64,000 nt of DNA, from positions 186,001 through 250,000 of the forward strand of contig WKFK01000014.1 in NCBI GenBank assembly GCA_014872815.1, written 5' to 3'. Source of the stretch: Paracoccaceae bacterium (GTDB taxonomy: Bacteria; Pseudomonadota; Alphaproteobacteria; Rhodobacterales; Rhodobacteraceae). The translations under genes were made by a program, and so were the position numbers. Under the pieces are notes generated by a model. The model saw only the letters and a program-made list of their open reading frames with translations. It searched no databases and had not been told where the DNA came from. Positions 50,157 to 59,246 of the stretch are shown here, in pieces (the stretch's first letter is position 1; every line of letters starts with the position of its first letter).

Positions 50157-51374
50157 TCAGTCCAAGCGCAGGCGCGCGATGACATAAAGCAGCAGGCAGA
50201 GGCAGAGCGCCGCCGCTGTGAGGAAAGGCGCGCGCAGGGCAAACTCTCGGCCAAGTGACGGTTCCAGCAGCGCAACCAGAGCTCCGCCAGCCATTGCGCC
50301 CAGTGGCATGCTGCCCCAGCCGAAGAAGCGATAGATGCTGTTGACGCGGCCCAGGAGCTCGGTGGGTATGCGGCGTTGGCGCCATGAGACGGTGATCACA
50401 TTCCAGAGCATGGCGGCGGCCATGATCAAGAACAGCGCGAGGGCCATGGGGAGGGCTGAGGTGCTCAGCCCGATGGTGGTGTAGCCGAGGCCCCATATGG
50501 CTATGGCGGCATAAAGGCAGGTTTGGGTGCCAAACCATTGTACCAGCTTGGGCGCGGTGAGGCTGCCCGTTATGGCGCCGAGGGCAGCGATAGAGAGCAG
50601 GAAGCCGTATTGTGTGGCCGAAAGCGTCAATACATCCTGCGCGAACAGCACTTGAACCGTGACTGTGGCGGAGGCGAGGAAGTTGGCGCAGCCAAGCACC
50701 ACGGCGAGGCGCAGAAGCAGGTTGTCGGAGCGCATGAACGCAATGCCCTCTTTCAGGGCGCCGAAGAAATTTTGTTGCACTTTGGGACGCGGGGCGAGGC
50801 TGATCATCCAGACAAGGCCAGCAGCAAGGACCAGCGCGGCGACGTCGAGGCCAAAGGGGAGGGCAACGCTGGACGCGATCAAGAACCCCGCGAGAGGTGG
50901 GCCGATGAACTGACCGGTGAGTTGCTCCACGCTCCACATCTGACCGTTGGCGGTCTCCAGATCAGAGGCGGTGACAAGATCAGGCAGGATCGTCTGGGCG
51001 GCGTTGTCGCGCAGGACTTCGGCGGCGCCCAAAAGGAACGTGAGTGCGGCGAGCAGCCAAATGGCACCTGTGCCCGGTGAACTGAGCGCGAGCCATAGGA
51101 TGGCGCCCACGATAGCTGCGCGCAACAGGTCGGCACGAGCAATGAGTTTGCGGCGGTCGACTTGATCCGCAATCACACCGGCGGGCAAAGCCAATAATAG
51201 CCATGGCAGGCTACCGGCGGCGGCAACCGCAGCAATCGCCACAGGATCACGTGTCAGCAGGGTCGCCAGCCACGGGATGGCCAGCATGACAAGCCCGTCG
51301 CCTAGGTTGGTCAAGGCGCCGGAAGCAAAGAGTAAGCGGTAGTTGCGATTGCGGAAAATCAAAGCGCTGGTCAT
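50157..51374 (-). CDS. MFS transporter (EntS/MFS_3-like)
   Basis: 405 residues with about eleven to twelve membrane helices. It begins FRNRNYRLLFASGALTNLGDGLVMLAIPW and has the MFS loop motif GVIADQVDRRKLI between helices 2 and 3 (about 73-85). The family includes enterobactin exporter EntS and macrolide pumps; the substrate is unknown. Last gene of a minus-strand run with a second MFS gene, a DsbA-like protein and a ligase upstream. ATG 51374 was chosen over 51395 for typical family start. Confidence 0.87.
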   Translation of the reverse strand: MTSALIFRNRNYRLLFASGALTNLGDGLVMLAIPWLATLLTRDPVAIAAVAAAGSLPWLLLALPAGVIADQVDRRKLIARADLLRAAIVGAILWLALSSPGTGAIWLLAALTFLLGAAEVLRDNAAQTILPDLVTASDLETANGQMWSVEQLTGQFIGPPLAGFLIASSVALPFGLDVAALVLAAGLVWMISLAPRPKVQQNFFGALKEGIAFMRSDNLLLRLAVVLGCANFLASATVTVQVLFAQDVLTLSATQYGFLLSIAALGAITGSLTAPKLVQWFGTQTCLYAAIAIWGLGYTTIGLSTSALPMALALFLIMAAAMLWNVITVSWRQRRIPTELLGRVNSIYRFFGWGSMPLGAMAGGALVALLEPSLGREFALRAPFLTAAALCLCLLLYVIARLRLD

Positions 51375-51415
51375 GCGGCCACTGTTCCGCACCACAAGAA
51401 GATGTGCAAGTCACC

Positions 51416-52636
51416 TTATGCGGTTATTGTGCTGCGCGCCTCGATGCGCCGCATGTGCAGCATGAGAAGGAACCCAATCAGCGCCAAAAGCCCAATTGAT
51501 AGAACCAGCGGCAACGGGGTGCCATCAAACGCCAGCCCGATGGGGGCTGCCAGGATGACACCAAATATGGTGGCCAATGCCCCCATGACGGAGGCTGCGG
51601 TGCCTGCCATGTGGCCCAGTGGCTCCATGGCGAGGGCATTCAGGTTACCGATCGTCAAGCCGATGGAGAAAAACACGGTGAATTGCCAAAACGCGAAGGC
51701 ATAAAACTGTGTCTGCATATCTGGAATTGTCATGCACATCAGCATGATGACAGAGCTGATGGCTTTGCCAGCGACGGCAGCAGTCACCAAAAAGCGCATG
51801 CCGAGTTTCATGACCAGTTTGGCATTCAGGATGCTGGCGGACCCGGAGGCCAGCGCGATTCCGGCAAACCAATAAGGAAAGTCCGCAGCCCGATCATACG
51901 TTTGGTCATAGACCAATTGAACCGTGCCAATCAGCGCAAACAGGATGCCCATGATCAGCGATTGTACGAGAATGGAGGTTCGGACAGCCGGGATTGACCA
52001 CATCTCGCGCAGACCGGCCATCAGCTTGGCGATGGAGAATGGGCGGCGCTGATCTACGGCAAGGGGTTCTGGCAGCCGGATGCCGATCCAGAGAACCGAG
52101 ATGAGGGCAAAAATGATGAAGGCCACAAAAATACCGCGCCAAGACGACAGGTCGATGATCATTTGCCCCATGAGCGGCGCTGCGGCTGGGACCAGAATAA
52201 ACACGAGCATGACAAAGGACATGATGCGCGCCATGTCGCGGCCGGAAAACAGGTCGCGGACAATTGCGAGGGTTACAATCCGTGGACCGGCAGCGCCCAT
52301 GCCTTGGAACAGGCGGGCGGCGAGCAGCCATTCCAGAGTTTGGCTTTTGTATCCGATGAAGGCGCATAAAATGTAGAGCGCGGCCCCTGAGATCAGTACC
52401 GGCTTGCGACCAAACCTGTCAGACAGCGGTCCGGTAAAGAATGTGCCGATGCCCATACCGAGTACAAAGGACATCACGATCAGTGTTTCAGTGTTTTGGC
52501 GTCCTGGGCTGAGTTCTTCGGCAATGGTTGGCAGCGCGGGAAGCATTGCATCAATGGAGAACGCGATGGTGGCAAACAGCATTGCGCATAGGGCGATAAA
52601 TTCCACCCGCGTCATCGGCAATGTGTCTTTGGTCAT
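51416..52636 (-). CDS. MFS multidrug exporter (Bcr/CflA family)
   Basis: 406 residues, twelve predicted membrane helices. It begins SIDAMLPALPTIAEEL, and GPLSDRFGRKPVLISG is the loop 2-3 motif (about 70-85), both typical of Bcr/CflA drug-proton antiporters. Substrate unknown. ATG 52636 was chosen. 193 bp separate it from the DsbA-like gene, and 41 bp from the next MFS gene. Confidence 0.9.
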   Translation of the reverse strand: MTKDTLPMTRVEFIALCAMLFATIAFSIDAMLPALPTIAEELSPGRQNTETLIVMSFVLGMGIGTFFTGPLSDRFGRKPVLISGAALYILCAFIGYKSQTLEWLLAARLFQGMGAAGPRIVTLAIVRDLFSGRDMARIMSFVMLVFILVPAAAPLMGQMIIDLSSWRGIFVAFIIFALISVLWIGIRLPEPLAVDQRRPFSIAKLMAGLREMWSIPAVRTSILVQSLIMGILFALIGTVQLVYDQTYDRAADFPYWFAGIALASGSASILNAKLVMKLGMRFLVTAAVAGKAISSVIMLMCMTIPDMQTQFYAFAFWQFTVFFSIGLTIGNLNALAMEPLGHMAGTAASVMGALATIFGVILAAPIGLAFDGTPLPLVLSIGLLALIGFLLMLHMRRIEARSTITA

Positions 52637-52829
52637 GGCGTGCTCCAACTGGTAACTGTCGTTCAGCGGTGCGCACAGAACGCGGCGACATTGACGCGCA
52701 TTCTCTGGCCCACATCTGACGGATGATCGTGCTTGAGTGGTCAGGCCGGACAAAAACGGCGGACTGACCTGGGCAGCCTAGCGCGGGCTGCCATGGTTCA
52801 CAAGTGAAGAGTGAACGATTGTTCAGATG

Positions 52830-53483
52830 TCATTCAGACGCGCTCTCGGCTTCGGTTTGCGCTTTCAAATCGGCAATCACGCGGCGCCACAGCTCGGGCG
52901 GTTGTGCGCCTGGAACGGCATGTCGATTTGCCACGATAAAAGTAGGTACCGAGTTGACGCCCATTTCGCGGCTGTGGGCGTCCCGTTTGCGGATGTCCTC
53001 GACATCGGCATCCGACGCCAGCAGTTTGCGCACCACGGCGGCGTCCATGCCTGCGCTGTCGGCGATATCCGCCAAAACATCGGTGTCACCAATATCGCGG
53101 CCTTCTTTGAAATAGGCCGCAAACAGCGCATCCACCACAGCGTTCTGCTTTTGCTCGATGCCTGCCCAATGGATCAGGCGGTGGGCGTTGATGGTGTTTG
53201 GTGTGCGTTTGATGGCCGCGAAGTCGATCTCAAGGCCTTCTTCCGTCGCGTGCTGCTCAATCTCGGAATAGACGCGCACGGCGTTTTCTTTGCCGCCGAA
53301 TTTTGTTTCCAGATAGTCGCGGCGGTCCATGCCCTCAGCAGGCATGTCCGGGTTAAGTTGGAACGGGTGCCATTCGATCACAAAAGGATGATCTGGCTCG
53401 GCTTCCAAGGCTTTCATCAAGCGGGACTTGCCGATGAAGCACCACGGGCAGATCGGGTCAGAGATGATGTCGAGTTTGATCAT
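52830..53483 (-). CDS. DsbA-family oxidoreductase (FrnE-like, cytoplasmic)
   Basis: 217 residues. The redox motif CPWC is at Cys12 and Cys15 (ISDPICPWCFIG), followed by the DsbA helical insertion, and the cis-proline segment VNSVPTFIV (about 175-183). No signal peptide, as in FrnE and 2-hydroxychromene-2-carboxylate isomerase relatives. Overlaps the stop of the ligase gene by 4 bp, so the two are translated together; its partner substrate is unknown. Confidence 0.9.
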   Translation of the reverse strand: MIKLDIISDPICPWCFIGKSRLMKALEAEPDHPFVIEWHPFQLNPDMPAEGMDRRDYLETKFGGKENAVRVYSEIEQHATEEGLEIDFAAIKRTPNTINAHRLIHWAGIEQKQNAVVDALFAAYFKEGRDIGDTDVLADIADSAGMDAAVVRKLLASDADVEDIRKRDAHSREMGVNSVPTFIVANRHAVPGAQPPELWRRVIADLKAQTEAESASE

Positions 53484-55000
53484 GTGGATGCCTTGTAGGT
53501 CTCGCGCAGGGCGCGGCGGTTGAGTTTGCCGTTGGCGTTGGTGGGCAACGCGGGCAGGCGTTTGAAGAGCCGAGGCTGCTTGTAACGCGCGAGTTGGATC
53601 TGCGCAAAGGCTTTCAGTTCGTCCTCCACGAGATCGTGATCGGCGGTATAGAAGGCAGCTATGATGCGGGTGTCGGGTTTGACTTCAACGTCGGTCACGG
53701 CGATGCCCGTTATGTCCGGGTGTGGCAGCAAGGCGGCCTCCACTTCTAAAGGGGACACGCGGAAGCCGCCGGCGTTCATCATGTCATCCGCGCGGCCCAT
53801 GTAGGTGATGTGTCCGTCAGCGTCCATTTGGCCCAGATCACCGGTGAGGAACCACTCGCCTTGATAGCGCGCGGCGGTCTCTTCGGGCGCGTCGAGATAG
53901 CCAAGCATCAGGCCGGGATCGGATTTGTGTACGGCGATGGTGCCAGGCGCCTCAAGCGGAACGGGGCCGGTGTCTCCAACAATGGCAATGTGGCGGCCGG
54001 TTTGGGGACGCCCCAGGGTGTCTTGAGGCGCGGGATGGTTGGGACATCCAGAAATGAACGTGGAACACTCAGACATTCCAAAGGCCTCATAGAGTTTGGT
54101 GCCGGTGGCGGTGTTCCATTGGGTGCGCAGGGGCTCGGTGAGTTTTTCACCGGCGCAGAGGCCGTGACGCAGATCTGGGAGCGCCGGGTCTGCGCTGGTT
54201 GATAGGATTTTGCGATAGACCCCCGGCGCGGCGGCAAACAGGGTTGCGCGGTTCTGGCGCAGGAGTGCGGGCAGGTCTTGCGGTGCGATGTTCGGGGCGG
54301 GGATCAGTGCGGTTGCACCGATGGTCCAAGGGTCCATGAGGCCCGTGCCCAATGTGAAGGTCCAGTTGAAGGCGCCGGCGTGCAGGAGACGGTCTGTTTC
54401 ACGAAGATCATACCAGCCGTCACACATCATCTGACGGGCCCAGATGGCGCGATGCGCGTGCACGACGGCGCGCGGAATACCAGAGGTGCCGGAGGTGTAG
54501 ATGATGTAGGCGGGGCGATCAGGATCGCCCATGTCAAAGGCGGCTTCTGGGAGTGTATGAAATGCAAGGAGGTCTTTTGTTGTTAGTACCTTGCGTTCAA
54601 AACTTAAATCAGTGGAAACTTCTGGATCGTGCAAAATGGCGGCGGGTTTCAAGGTCTCGACCAGTTTGGTGACTTCGGTCGCGGTGAGTTGAGCCGACGT
54701 CGGCACAGGTATCAATCCAACAGCGATGCACGCGAGGTAGGCGATCGGAAATTCGACCGTATTGCCGAGGCGCATCAGCACGCGATCCCCTGGGGTGAGA
54801 CCTGATTGCAGCAGGCCGGTGCCCGTTCCGAGAATGGCCGACTTCAAATCAGCGTATGTCCAGCTTTGAGGCGCTTCAGGAGACAATACCCGCAGCGCTT
54901 CTTTATCCACCAGACGGTCAGCATGTCGCAGCACGTGTGCCGCCATATTGAAAGGGGACGGGCAGGGTGGCGGCGGGCCTTGGTGGAATACGGACAGCAT
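53480..55000 (-). CDS. AMP-forming acyl-CoA synthetase / ligase
   Basis: 506 residues. The adenylation motifs are all present: YIIYTSGTSGIPRAVVHAHR (about 165-184), YEAFGMSECSTF (about 294-305), TGDLGQMDADG and the catalytic lysine in NGKLNRRAL near the C-terminus. Most similar in style to benzoate-CoA ligase-like and short/medium-chain acyl-CoA synthetases; the substrate cannot be read from the sequence. Its ribosome site lies inside a palindrome (55006-55026) that is probably the operator of the divergent regulator. Confidence 0.88.
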   Translation of the reverse strand: MLSVFHQGPPPPCPSPFNMAAHVLRHADRLVDKEALRVLSPEAPQSWTYADLKSAILGTGTGLLQSGLTPGDRVLMRLGNTVEFPIAYLACIAVGLIPVPTSAQLTATEVTKLVETLKPAAILHDPEVSTDLSFERKVLTTKDLLAFHTLPEAAFDMGDPDRPAYIIYTSGTSGIPRAVVHAHRAIWARQMMCDGWYDLRETDRLLHAGAFNWTFTLGTGLMDPWTIGATALIPAPNIAPQDLPALLRQNRATLFAAAPGVYRKILSTSADPALPDLRHGLCAGEKLTEPLRTQWNTATGTKLYEAFGMSECSTFISGCPNHPAPQDTLGRPQTGRHIAIVGDTGPVPLEAPGTIAVHKSDPGLMLGYLDAPEETAARYQGEWFLTGDLGQMDADGHITYMGRADDMMNAGGFRVSPLEVEAALLPHPDITGIAVTDVEVKPDTRIIAAFYTADHDLVEDELKAFAQIQLARYKQPRLFKRLPALPTNANGKLNRRALRETYKAST

Positions 55001-55005
55001 AGCGT

Positions 55006-55026
55006 TTGCCTAAGCGGCTTATGCAA
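55006..55026. promoter_or_regulatory. Palindromic operator candidate between ligase and XRE-cupin genes
   Basis: Arms TTGCCTAAG (55006-55014) and CTTATGCAA (55018-55026) around CGG match at 8 of 9 positions. The element starts 5 bp upstream of the ligase ATG and covers its ribosome site; it is 58 bp from the regulator start. Such symmetry fits a dimeric HTH repressor. Confidence 0.6.
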
Positions 55027-55084
55027 TGGCTTCAAGAGGTCGGAGGCGGTTGCCAGCAGCGTCATCTGCAGGATAAAAGCGCGC

Positions 55085-55708
55085 ATGACTTCAAAAAGCC
55101 CAAAATCATTGATCAAGATCGCGCGTGAAAACGGCGCACAGGATCACGTCGAGCCGCTGGATCTTGGCGAACGTGTGCGGCAGTTGCGCAAGGCGCGCAA
55201 TTGGACGTTGGAGCAGGCGGCAGGTCAGGCTGGTTTGGCGCGGTCCACCTTATCCAAGATCGAGAATGGGCAGATGTCGCCGACCTATGATGCAGTGAAA
55301 AAGCTTGCGGTGGGCTTGGAGATTTCGGTGCCGCAGCTGTTTACAGCGCCGCAGAAAGATCAGGTCAACGGGCGTATGTCAGTGGTGAAATCCGGTGACG
55401 GCACGCGGCAAGTGACGACCACCTATGAGCATGAATTGTTGGCCGAGGGGTTGCGCAAAAAGGCGATGTTGCCGTATCGCGCGCGGGTGCGGGCGCGGTC
55501 GATGGAAGAGTTTGACGGTTGGGTGCGGCACGATGGGGAAGAGTTCCTCTATGTGCTGACCGGCGTGATCACGCTTTATACCGAGTTTTATGAGCCGGTG
55601 GAAATGCGTCGTGGGGACAGCGCATATTACGATGGGTCGATGGGGCACAACGTGGTCTCGGTCAGCGAAGATGATGCCACGATTTTGTGGGTGACGTCGC
55701 TGGTTTAG
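55085..55708 (+). CDS. XRE-family regulator with C-terminal cupin domain
   Basis: 207 residues. Helix-turn-helix at about 27-84 (LGERVRQLRKARNWTLEQAAGQAGLARSTLSKIE), then a cupin domain (about 110-205) with EEFLYVLTGVITLYT and YYDGSMGHNVVSV. The class regulates uptake or catabolic genes with a small-molecule ligand in the cupin. Divergent from the ligase at 55000 with an 84-bp gap that holds a palindrome, so control of that ligase and of itself is the natural guess. ATG 55085 was chosen; the longer frame is a read-through of the ligase region. Confidence 0.87.
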   Translation: MTSKSPKSLIKIARENGAQDHVEPLDLGERVRQLRKARNWTLEQAAGQAGLARSTLSKIENGQMSPTYDAVKKLAVGLEISVPQLFTAPQKDQVNGRMSVVKSGDGTRQVTTTYEHELLAEGLRKKAMLPYRARVRARSMEEFDGWVRHDGEEFLYVLTGVITLYTEFYEPVEMRRGDSAYYDGSMGHNVVSVSEDDATILWVTSLV

Positions 55709-55852
55709 GCCGCCCGGACGCGATGGTCCTGGCCTAGGTTCCTATGCATTGCGGGAACAAATTTGCAGTTAGCGAAAATTGTAACGTTTGATTGCACGTA
55801 TTTTTAACGACGATTGGGGCATTCCGTAAGGGCACTAAAATTTGGAGCCAGA

Positions 55853-57088
55853 ATGGAACCTCAAGAGAGAATCGGGCTTGCGAGCCTGACGAAGATGGCG
55901 TTTGACGGCGTCGATCTGCAGCCATTGCGCAACGAACTGTTGAGCAAAGTGTTCACCGGGAAAGATGCGGATGGCATCTTTATGGATCTGTCAGTGATTG
56001 ACCAATTGCAGGGAAACCGCGCGGCGGGGCTGGCCTGGCAGGAAGAAGCGCTCAAACGTCATCGCATCTTCAGCACCAAGAAAACCGATGGCGCGCGTAC
56101 CAAATTGCTGGTGTTTGCCGAACCGAGCCATATTGGGGGCAATACGCCAATTGAGTTTCTCCTGCAGGATGCGGATGTTGAAATTCTCACCTATTATCTG
56201 AATGTTGACAGCAACGAACAGATTGATTTGCCCGCCCATGATGTCGCGTTCTGTGCGGCTCCTGCGGACAGTGACAAGGCGCAGGCGTTTCAGGAAAAAG
56301 TGCGGGCGCTGACCGCGGCAGCCGGAACCAAAGTGGTGAACTTACCGGATGGTCAGGTTGATCTGGAGCGGGATTCTCTGGAGGCGATGTTTGCTGACAA
56401 AGCCGGATTGACCCTGCCAAAAACGCAACGGTTTGACCGTTGGGAGTTAGAAGGTGCAGCGGCCGAGGATGCGTTGGCGGCGCTCGGTGACTACCCCTAT
56501 GTGGTGCGGCCTGTCGGCAGCCATGCAGGTGAGGGGCTCGTGTTGATCGAGAGCCGGGATGCGCTGAGCGATTACCTGTTTGAGCGCAATGAAGCGGCAT
56601 TCTTTGTGTCCGAGTTTATCCGCTACGCAACGCCGGAAGACGGGTTCTACCGAAAATACCGCGTGATCTTTGTGGATGGGCAGCCTTATCCGTGCCACAT
56701 GGCCATCGCGGACCAGTGGGACCTTTGGTATCTGAATGCGCGCATGGAAGAGTTTGCCGAAAAACGCGCCGAAGAAGCGGCTTGGATGGATAGCTTTGAT
56801 CGTCGGTTTGCCACACGACACGAAGATGGTTTTGGTGCGCTGACCGAGGCGATTGATCTGGATTACTTTGGTGTGGATTGTGCCGAGGACCCCGAGGGCA
56901 ATCTGGTTGTGTTTGAGGCGGACAATGCGCTGATCGTGCATGATATGGATGATGAAGACGTTTTTCCGTACAAAAGCAAACACATGAAGCGCATATTTGA
57001 AGCGTTTGAAGCGCTGTTAGATAAGAACCGGCGGGCGGAAACGTCGCAAGAAACGACGGAGCCAACGCCGACGCGGCGGCTGTCCTAG
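55853..57088 (+). CDS. ATP-grasp protein (RimK-like), substrate unknown
   Basis: 411 residues. The N-terminal part (about 1-75) is helical and may contain a TPR-like pair. A Rossmann-like pre-ATP-grasp domain (about 80-175) follows with KLLVFAEPSHIGGNTPIEFLL. The ATP-grasp fold (about 190-395) contains PYVVRPVGSHAGEGLVLIES and YRVIFVDGQPYPCHMAIADQW with an EADNALIVHDMD metal-binding end. RimK-like ligases join a carboxylate to an amine. No substrate or partner gene is evident nearby. ATG 55853 is preceded by GGAG at good spacing. Confidence 0.8.
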   Translation: MEPQERIGLASLTKMAFDGVDLQPLRNELLSKVFTGKDADGIFMDLSVIDQLQGNRAAGLAWQEEALKRHRIFSTKKTDGARTKLLVFAEPSHIGGNTPIEFLLQDADVEILTYYLNVDSNEQIDLPAHDVAFCAAPADSDKAQAFQEKVRALTAAAGTKVVNLPDGQVDLERDSLEAMFADKAGLTLPKTQRFDRWELEGAAAEDALAALGDYPYVVRPVGSHAGEGLVLIESRDALSDYLFERNEAAFFVSEFIRYATPEDGFYRKYRVIFVDGQPYPCHMAIADQWDLWYLNARMEEFAEKRAEEAAWMDSFDRRFATRHEDGFGALTEAIDLDYFGVDCAEDPEGNLVVFEADNALIVHDMDDEDVFPYKSKHMKRIFEAFEALLDKNRRAETSQETTEPTPTRRLS

Positions 57089-57099
57089 GCACTTTGAGA

Positions 57100-57126
57100 G
57101 GCGCTCCAAATTGGGGCGCCTTTTTT
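57100..57126 (+). terminator. Terminator of the ATP-grasp gene
   Basis: GGCGCTCC (57100-57107) with GGGGCGCC (57113-57120), one G-T wobble, followed by T6. Sits between convergent genes; the last two T bases overlap the DUF1638 stop. Confidence 0.88.
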
Positions 57127-57769
57127 ACTGGAGAGCTTCCAAGGCGGTGGCCATGTCGCCGTAGCCCGTGAAGCGGCGCTCAAAAGCCAATCCGAGCCGA
57201 TCCGCGCAGTCTCTGGCTTCTTCGGTCAAGGCTGGGTCATTTGTTTGGGCTTGGTAGACCAGCTTCTCGTAATTGCCAAAGTACATGTCGCGCAGCTCTG
57301 GGTGGCGGTCGAGACCCATGGGTTTGATGATGAAGGCCTCAAATTGGCGGACCAGAAAGTCGGTCAGATAGAAGGCTGTAAACTCGTTTTCGGCGATTTG
57401 GGCAAAGCGCTCGTTGCCTTCAAAGAAGCTGTAGCAATGGGGGCCTGCGATCATTTTGACGCCCAGTTCGTCGCAGGTGGTTTGCAGCTGCCCGCCGGTG
57501 CCGCAGTCGGCATAGACCACAAAGATGTCGTCATAGCTGTCGCGGTGTTTGGCAACGGCATCGCGCACGGCGGGGGCGATTTTTTCGGGATGAATGTGGA
57601 AGATGGCAGGCAGGCAGGTGAGGTCCATGTGGGACCAGTTGTTTAGTTTGATCAGGTCGAGGATTTCGCGGGCCAGCGCGCCACAGGCCAGCAGCAGGAC
57701 GCGGCCTGTCGAGCCGGTAGGTGCAAGGCCGGATTGTGCCAACGTGCTGTCGTCTGGGAGCTGGGTCAT
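57125..57769 (-). CDS. DUF1638 protein, possible methionine synthase accessory
   Basis: 214 residues. Contains the DUF1638 pattern: LLLACGALAREI near residue 26, LTCLPAIFHIHPEKI, VYADCGTGG (about 85-93) and GPHCYSFFEG. Three conserved-looking cysteines and histidines suggest a metal or cofactor site. The start overlaps the methyltransferase stop by 4 bp. Its place beside a corrinoid protein points to a role in cobalamin-dependent methyl transfer; this is inference from context. Confidence 0.82.
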   Translation of the reverse strand: MTQLPDDSTLAQSGLAPTGSTGRVLLLACGALAREILDLIKLNNWSHMDLTCLPAIFHIHPEKIAPAVRDAVAKHRDSYDDIFVVYADCGTGGQLQTTCDELGVKMIAGPHCYSFFEGNERFAQIAENEFTAFYLTDFLVRQFEAFIIKPMGLDRHPELRDMYFGNYEKLVYQAQTNDPALTEEARDCADRLGLAFERRFTGYGDMATALEALQ

Positions 57770-58458
57770 GGCTTGGTCAGTTTGATGGCAAAACGTCCCG
57801 GGAGAAGCCCTGCGGGGCCATAGCTGTCAAGGATCTCGCAGCGCCAGCCAATGGCTTCTAGCGCCTGTCTGGTGCTGTCGGGATGACGGCGAGATTGCTG
57901 ATGAATGACCGTGTCAAAGCGGTCACCAACCTGAGTTTCGATGCGTCTGGTGAGTAGATCACGCTCCACGGTGACCTCGATGCGCATTTGCCAGTCTGCG
58001 CCAGTGTTGCGCGGCGCTTTGGGCAGGCATCTGGGGCCGATGAGATCGGCAAAGAGCAGGCCGCCGGTGGGCAATGCGTCGAAGGCTGCGCGGGCCACAG
58101 GCAGGAGCGTGTCGCGTTTGGTGGTGGCGTCGATGTAGCTCAGCACTTCGCCCAGACAGGTGATCGCGGTGGTGCCTTTGGGGATGCGGATGTCGGCTGC
58201 GTTACCCTGTTTCACCAGCAACCCGCGGGCCTGGGCGATTTCCACAAAAGCGGGCGAGAGGTCGACACCTTCGCCCATGACACCGCGGTCTTCGGCCACA
58301 GAGAGCCAGGTGCCGTCGCCGCAGCCGATGTCAAACAGATGGGCGTTTGCCGGGCCATGCAGGATTTGCGCGGCGAGCCAGTCGTGGGCCTCGTCAAAGG
58401 TGTCGTTGTAGCCTTCGGCGTGGATGCGGGCGAGATCGGGGGAGTACAGTCCAGACAT
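57766..58458 (-). CDS. SAM-dependent methyltransferase
   Basis: 230 residues, class I methyltransferase fold. The SAM-binding motif LFDIGCGDGTWL is at about residues 41-52, GVDLSPAFVEIAQARG follows, and VLSYID is the post-motif region. Target unknown; small molecule or protein. ATG 58458 was chosen since upstream frame contains the hairpin terminator. It overlaps DUF1638 and follows the corrinoid protein gene by 86 bp with a terminator between. Confidence 0.82.
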   Translation of the reverse strand: MSGLYSPDLARIHAEGYNDTFDEAHDWLAAQILHGPANAHLFDIGCGDGTWLSVAEDRGVMGEGVDLSPAFVEIAQARGLLVKQGNAADIRIPKGTTAITCLGEVLSYIDATTKRDTLLPVARAAFDALPTGGLLFADLIGPRCLPKAPRNTGADWQMRIEVTVERDLLTRRIETQVGDRFDTVIHQQSRRHPDSTRQALEAIGWRCEILDSYGPAGLLPGRFAIKLTKP

Positions 58459-58473
58459 GTCGGTACCTTGAAC

Positions 58474-58503
58474 AAAAACGGCCCGCCTGTGAAGGGCGGG
58501 CCG
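58474..58503 (-). terminator. Hairpin terminator between corrinoid protein and methyltransferase genes
   Basis: CGGCCCGCC (58479-58487) and GGCGGGCCG (58495-58503) form a perfect 9-bp stem, with T5 following on the minus strand. It would end or attenuate the corrinoid transcript 16 bp before the methyltransferase start. Confidence 0.85.
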
Positions 58504-58544
58504 GATAAAATCGCTCGGGGAGTGAGCAAAGGGATTTGGCCTAA

Positions 58545-59246
58545 TCAGGCGATCATCTGGTTGTGTTTGCGAGCAACCCACTCTTTGGCGGTTTCCACGG
58601 CCACGGCAGCGTCACGGCAGTAGGCGTCTGCGCCGATGGCTTTGCCAAATTCTTCGTTGAGAGGCGCGCCACCAACCAGCACGATGTAGTCATCACGCTT
58701 GCCTTGCTCGACCATCGTGTCGATCACAACTTTCATGTAGGGCATGGTGGTGGTGAGCAGTGCTGACATGCCAAGGATGTCTGGTTTGTGCTCTTCCAGC
58801 GCTTCCATGTAGCTTTCAACGGCGTTGTTGATGCCGAGGTCCACCACTTCAAAGCCAGCGCCTTCCATCATCATGGATACGAGGTTTTTACCGATGTCGT
58901 GAATGTCGCCTTTGACAGTGCCGATGACCATGGAGCCCATGCGCGGCGCGCCGGTTTCGGCCAGCAATGGCTTCAGGATGGACATGCCGCCTTTCATGGC
59001 GTTGGCCGCCAGCAGCACTTCAGGCACAAAGAGGATGCCATCGCGGAAGTCAGCGCCGACGATGGTCATGCCGCCCACCAGCACTTCGGTCAGGATGCGG
59101 TAGGGTTCCCAGCCGCGTTCCAGCAGGATGTTCACGCCTTCTTCGATTTCCTCCTTGAGGCCATCGTAGAGGTCGTCAAACATCTGTTGGACAAGTTTCT
59201 CGTCGTCGAGTTCGGACAGGATGATGTCGTCTTCTTCTTCTGACAT
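58545..59246 (-). CDS. Corrinoid (B12-binding) methyltransfer protein
   Basis: 233 residues. A four-helix cap domain (about 1-100) precedes a Rossmann B12 domain with the signature GDIHDIGKNL, where His116 is the lower cobalt ligand, plus GMSALLTTTMPYM and LVGGAPLNEEF. This is the same two-domain cobalamin module as in MetH and MtbC/MtaC. Bmt at 61940 and this protein could act as two parts of a split methionine synthase; the pterin-binding and reactivation parts are not in the window. A very acidic start (MSEEEDDI). Confidence 0.92.
   Translation of the reverse strand: MSEEEDDIILSELDDEKLVQQMFDDLYDGLKEEIEEGVNILLERGWEPYRILTEVLVGGMTIVGADFRDGILFVPEVLLAANAMKGGMSILKPLLAETGAPRMGSMVIGTVKGDIHDIGKNLVSMMMEGAGFEVVDLGINNAVESYMEALEEHKPDILGMSALLTTTMPYMKVVIDTMVEQGKRDDYIVLVGGAPLNEEFGKAIGADAYCRDAAVAVETAKEWVARKHNQMIA

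Noticed and set aside
50131..50937. 268-codon minus-strand frame overlapping the MFS gene at 50157
   Set aside because: Another frame of the same strand with Arg/Pro/His-rich content; the MFS frame has twelve-helix character and the family loop motif.
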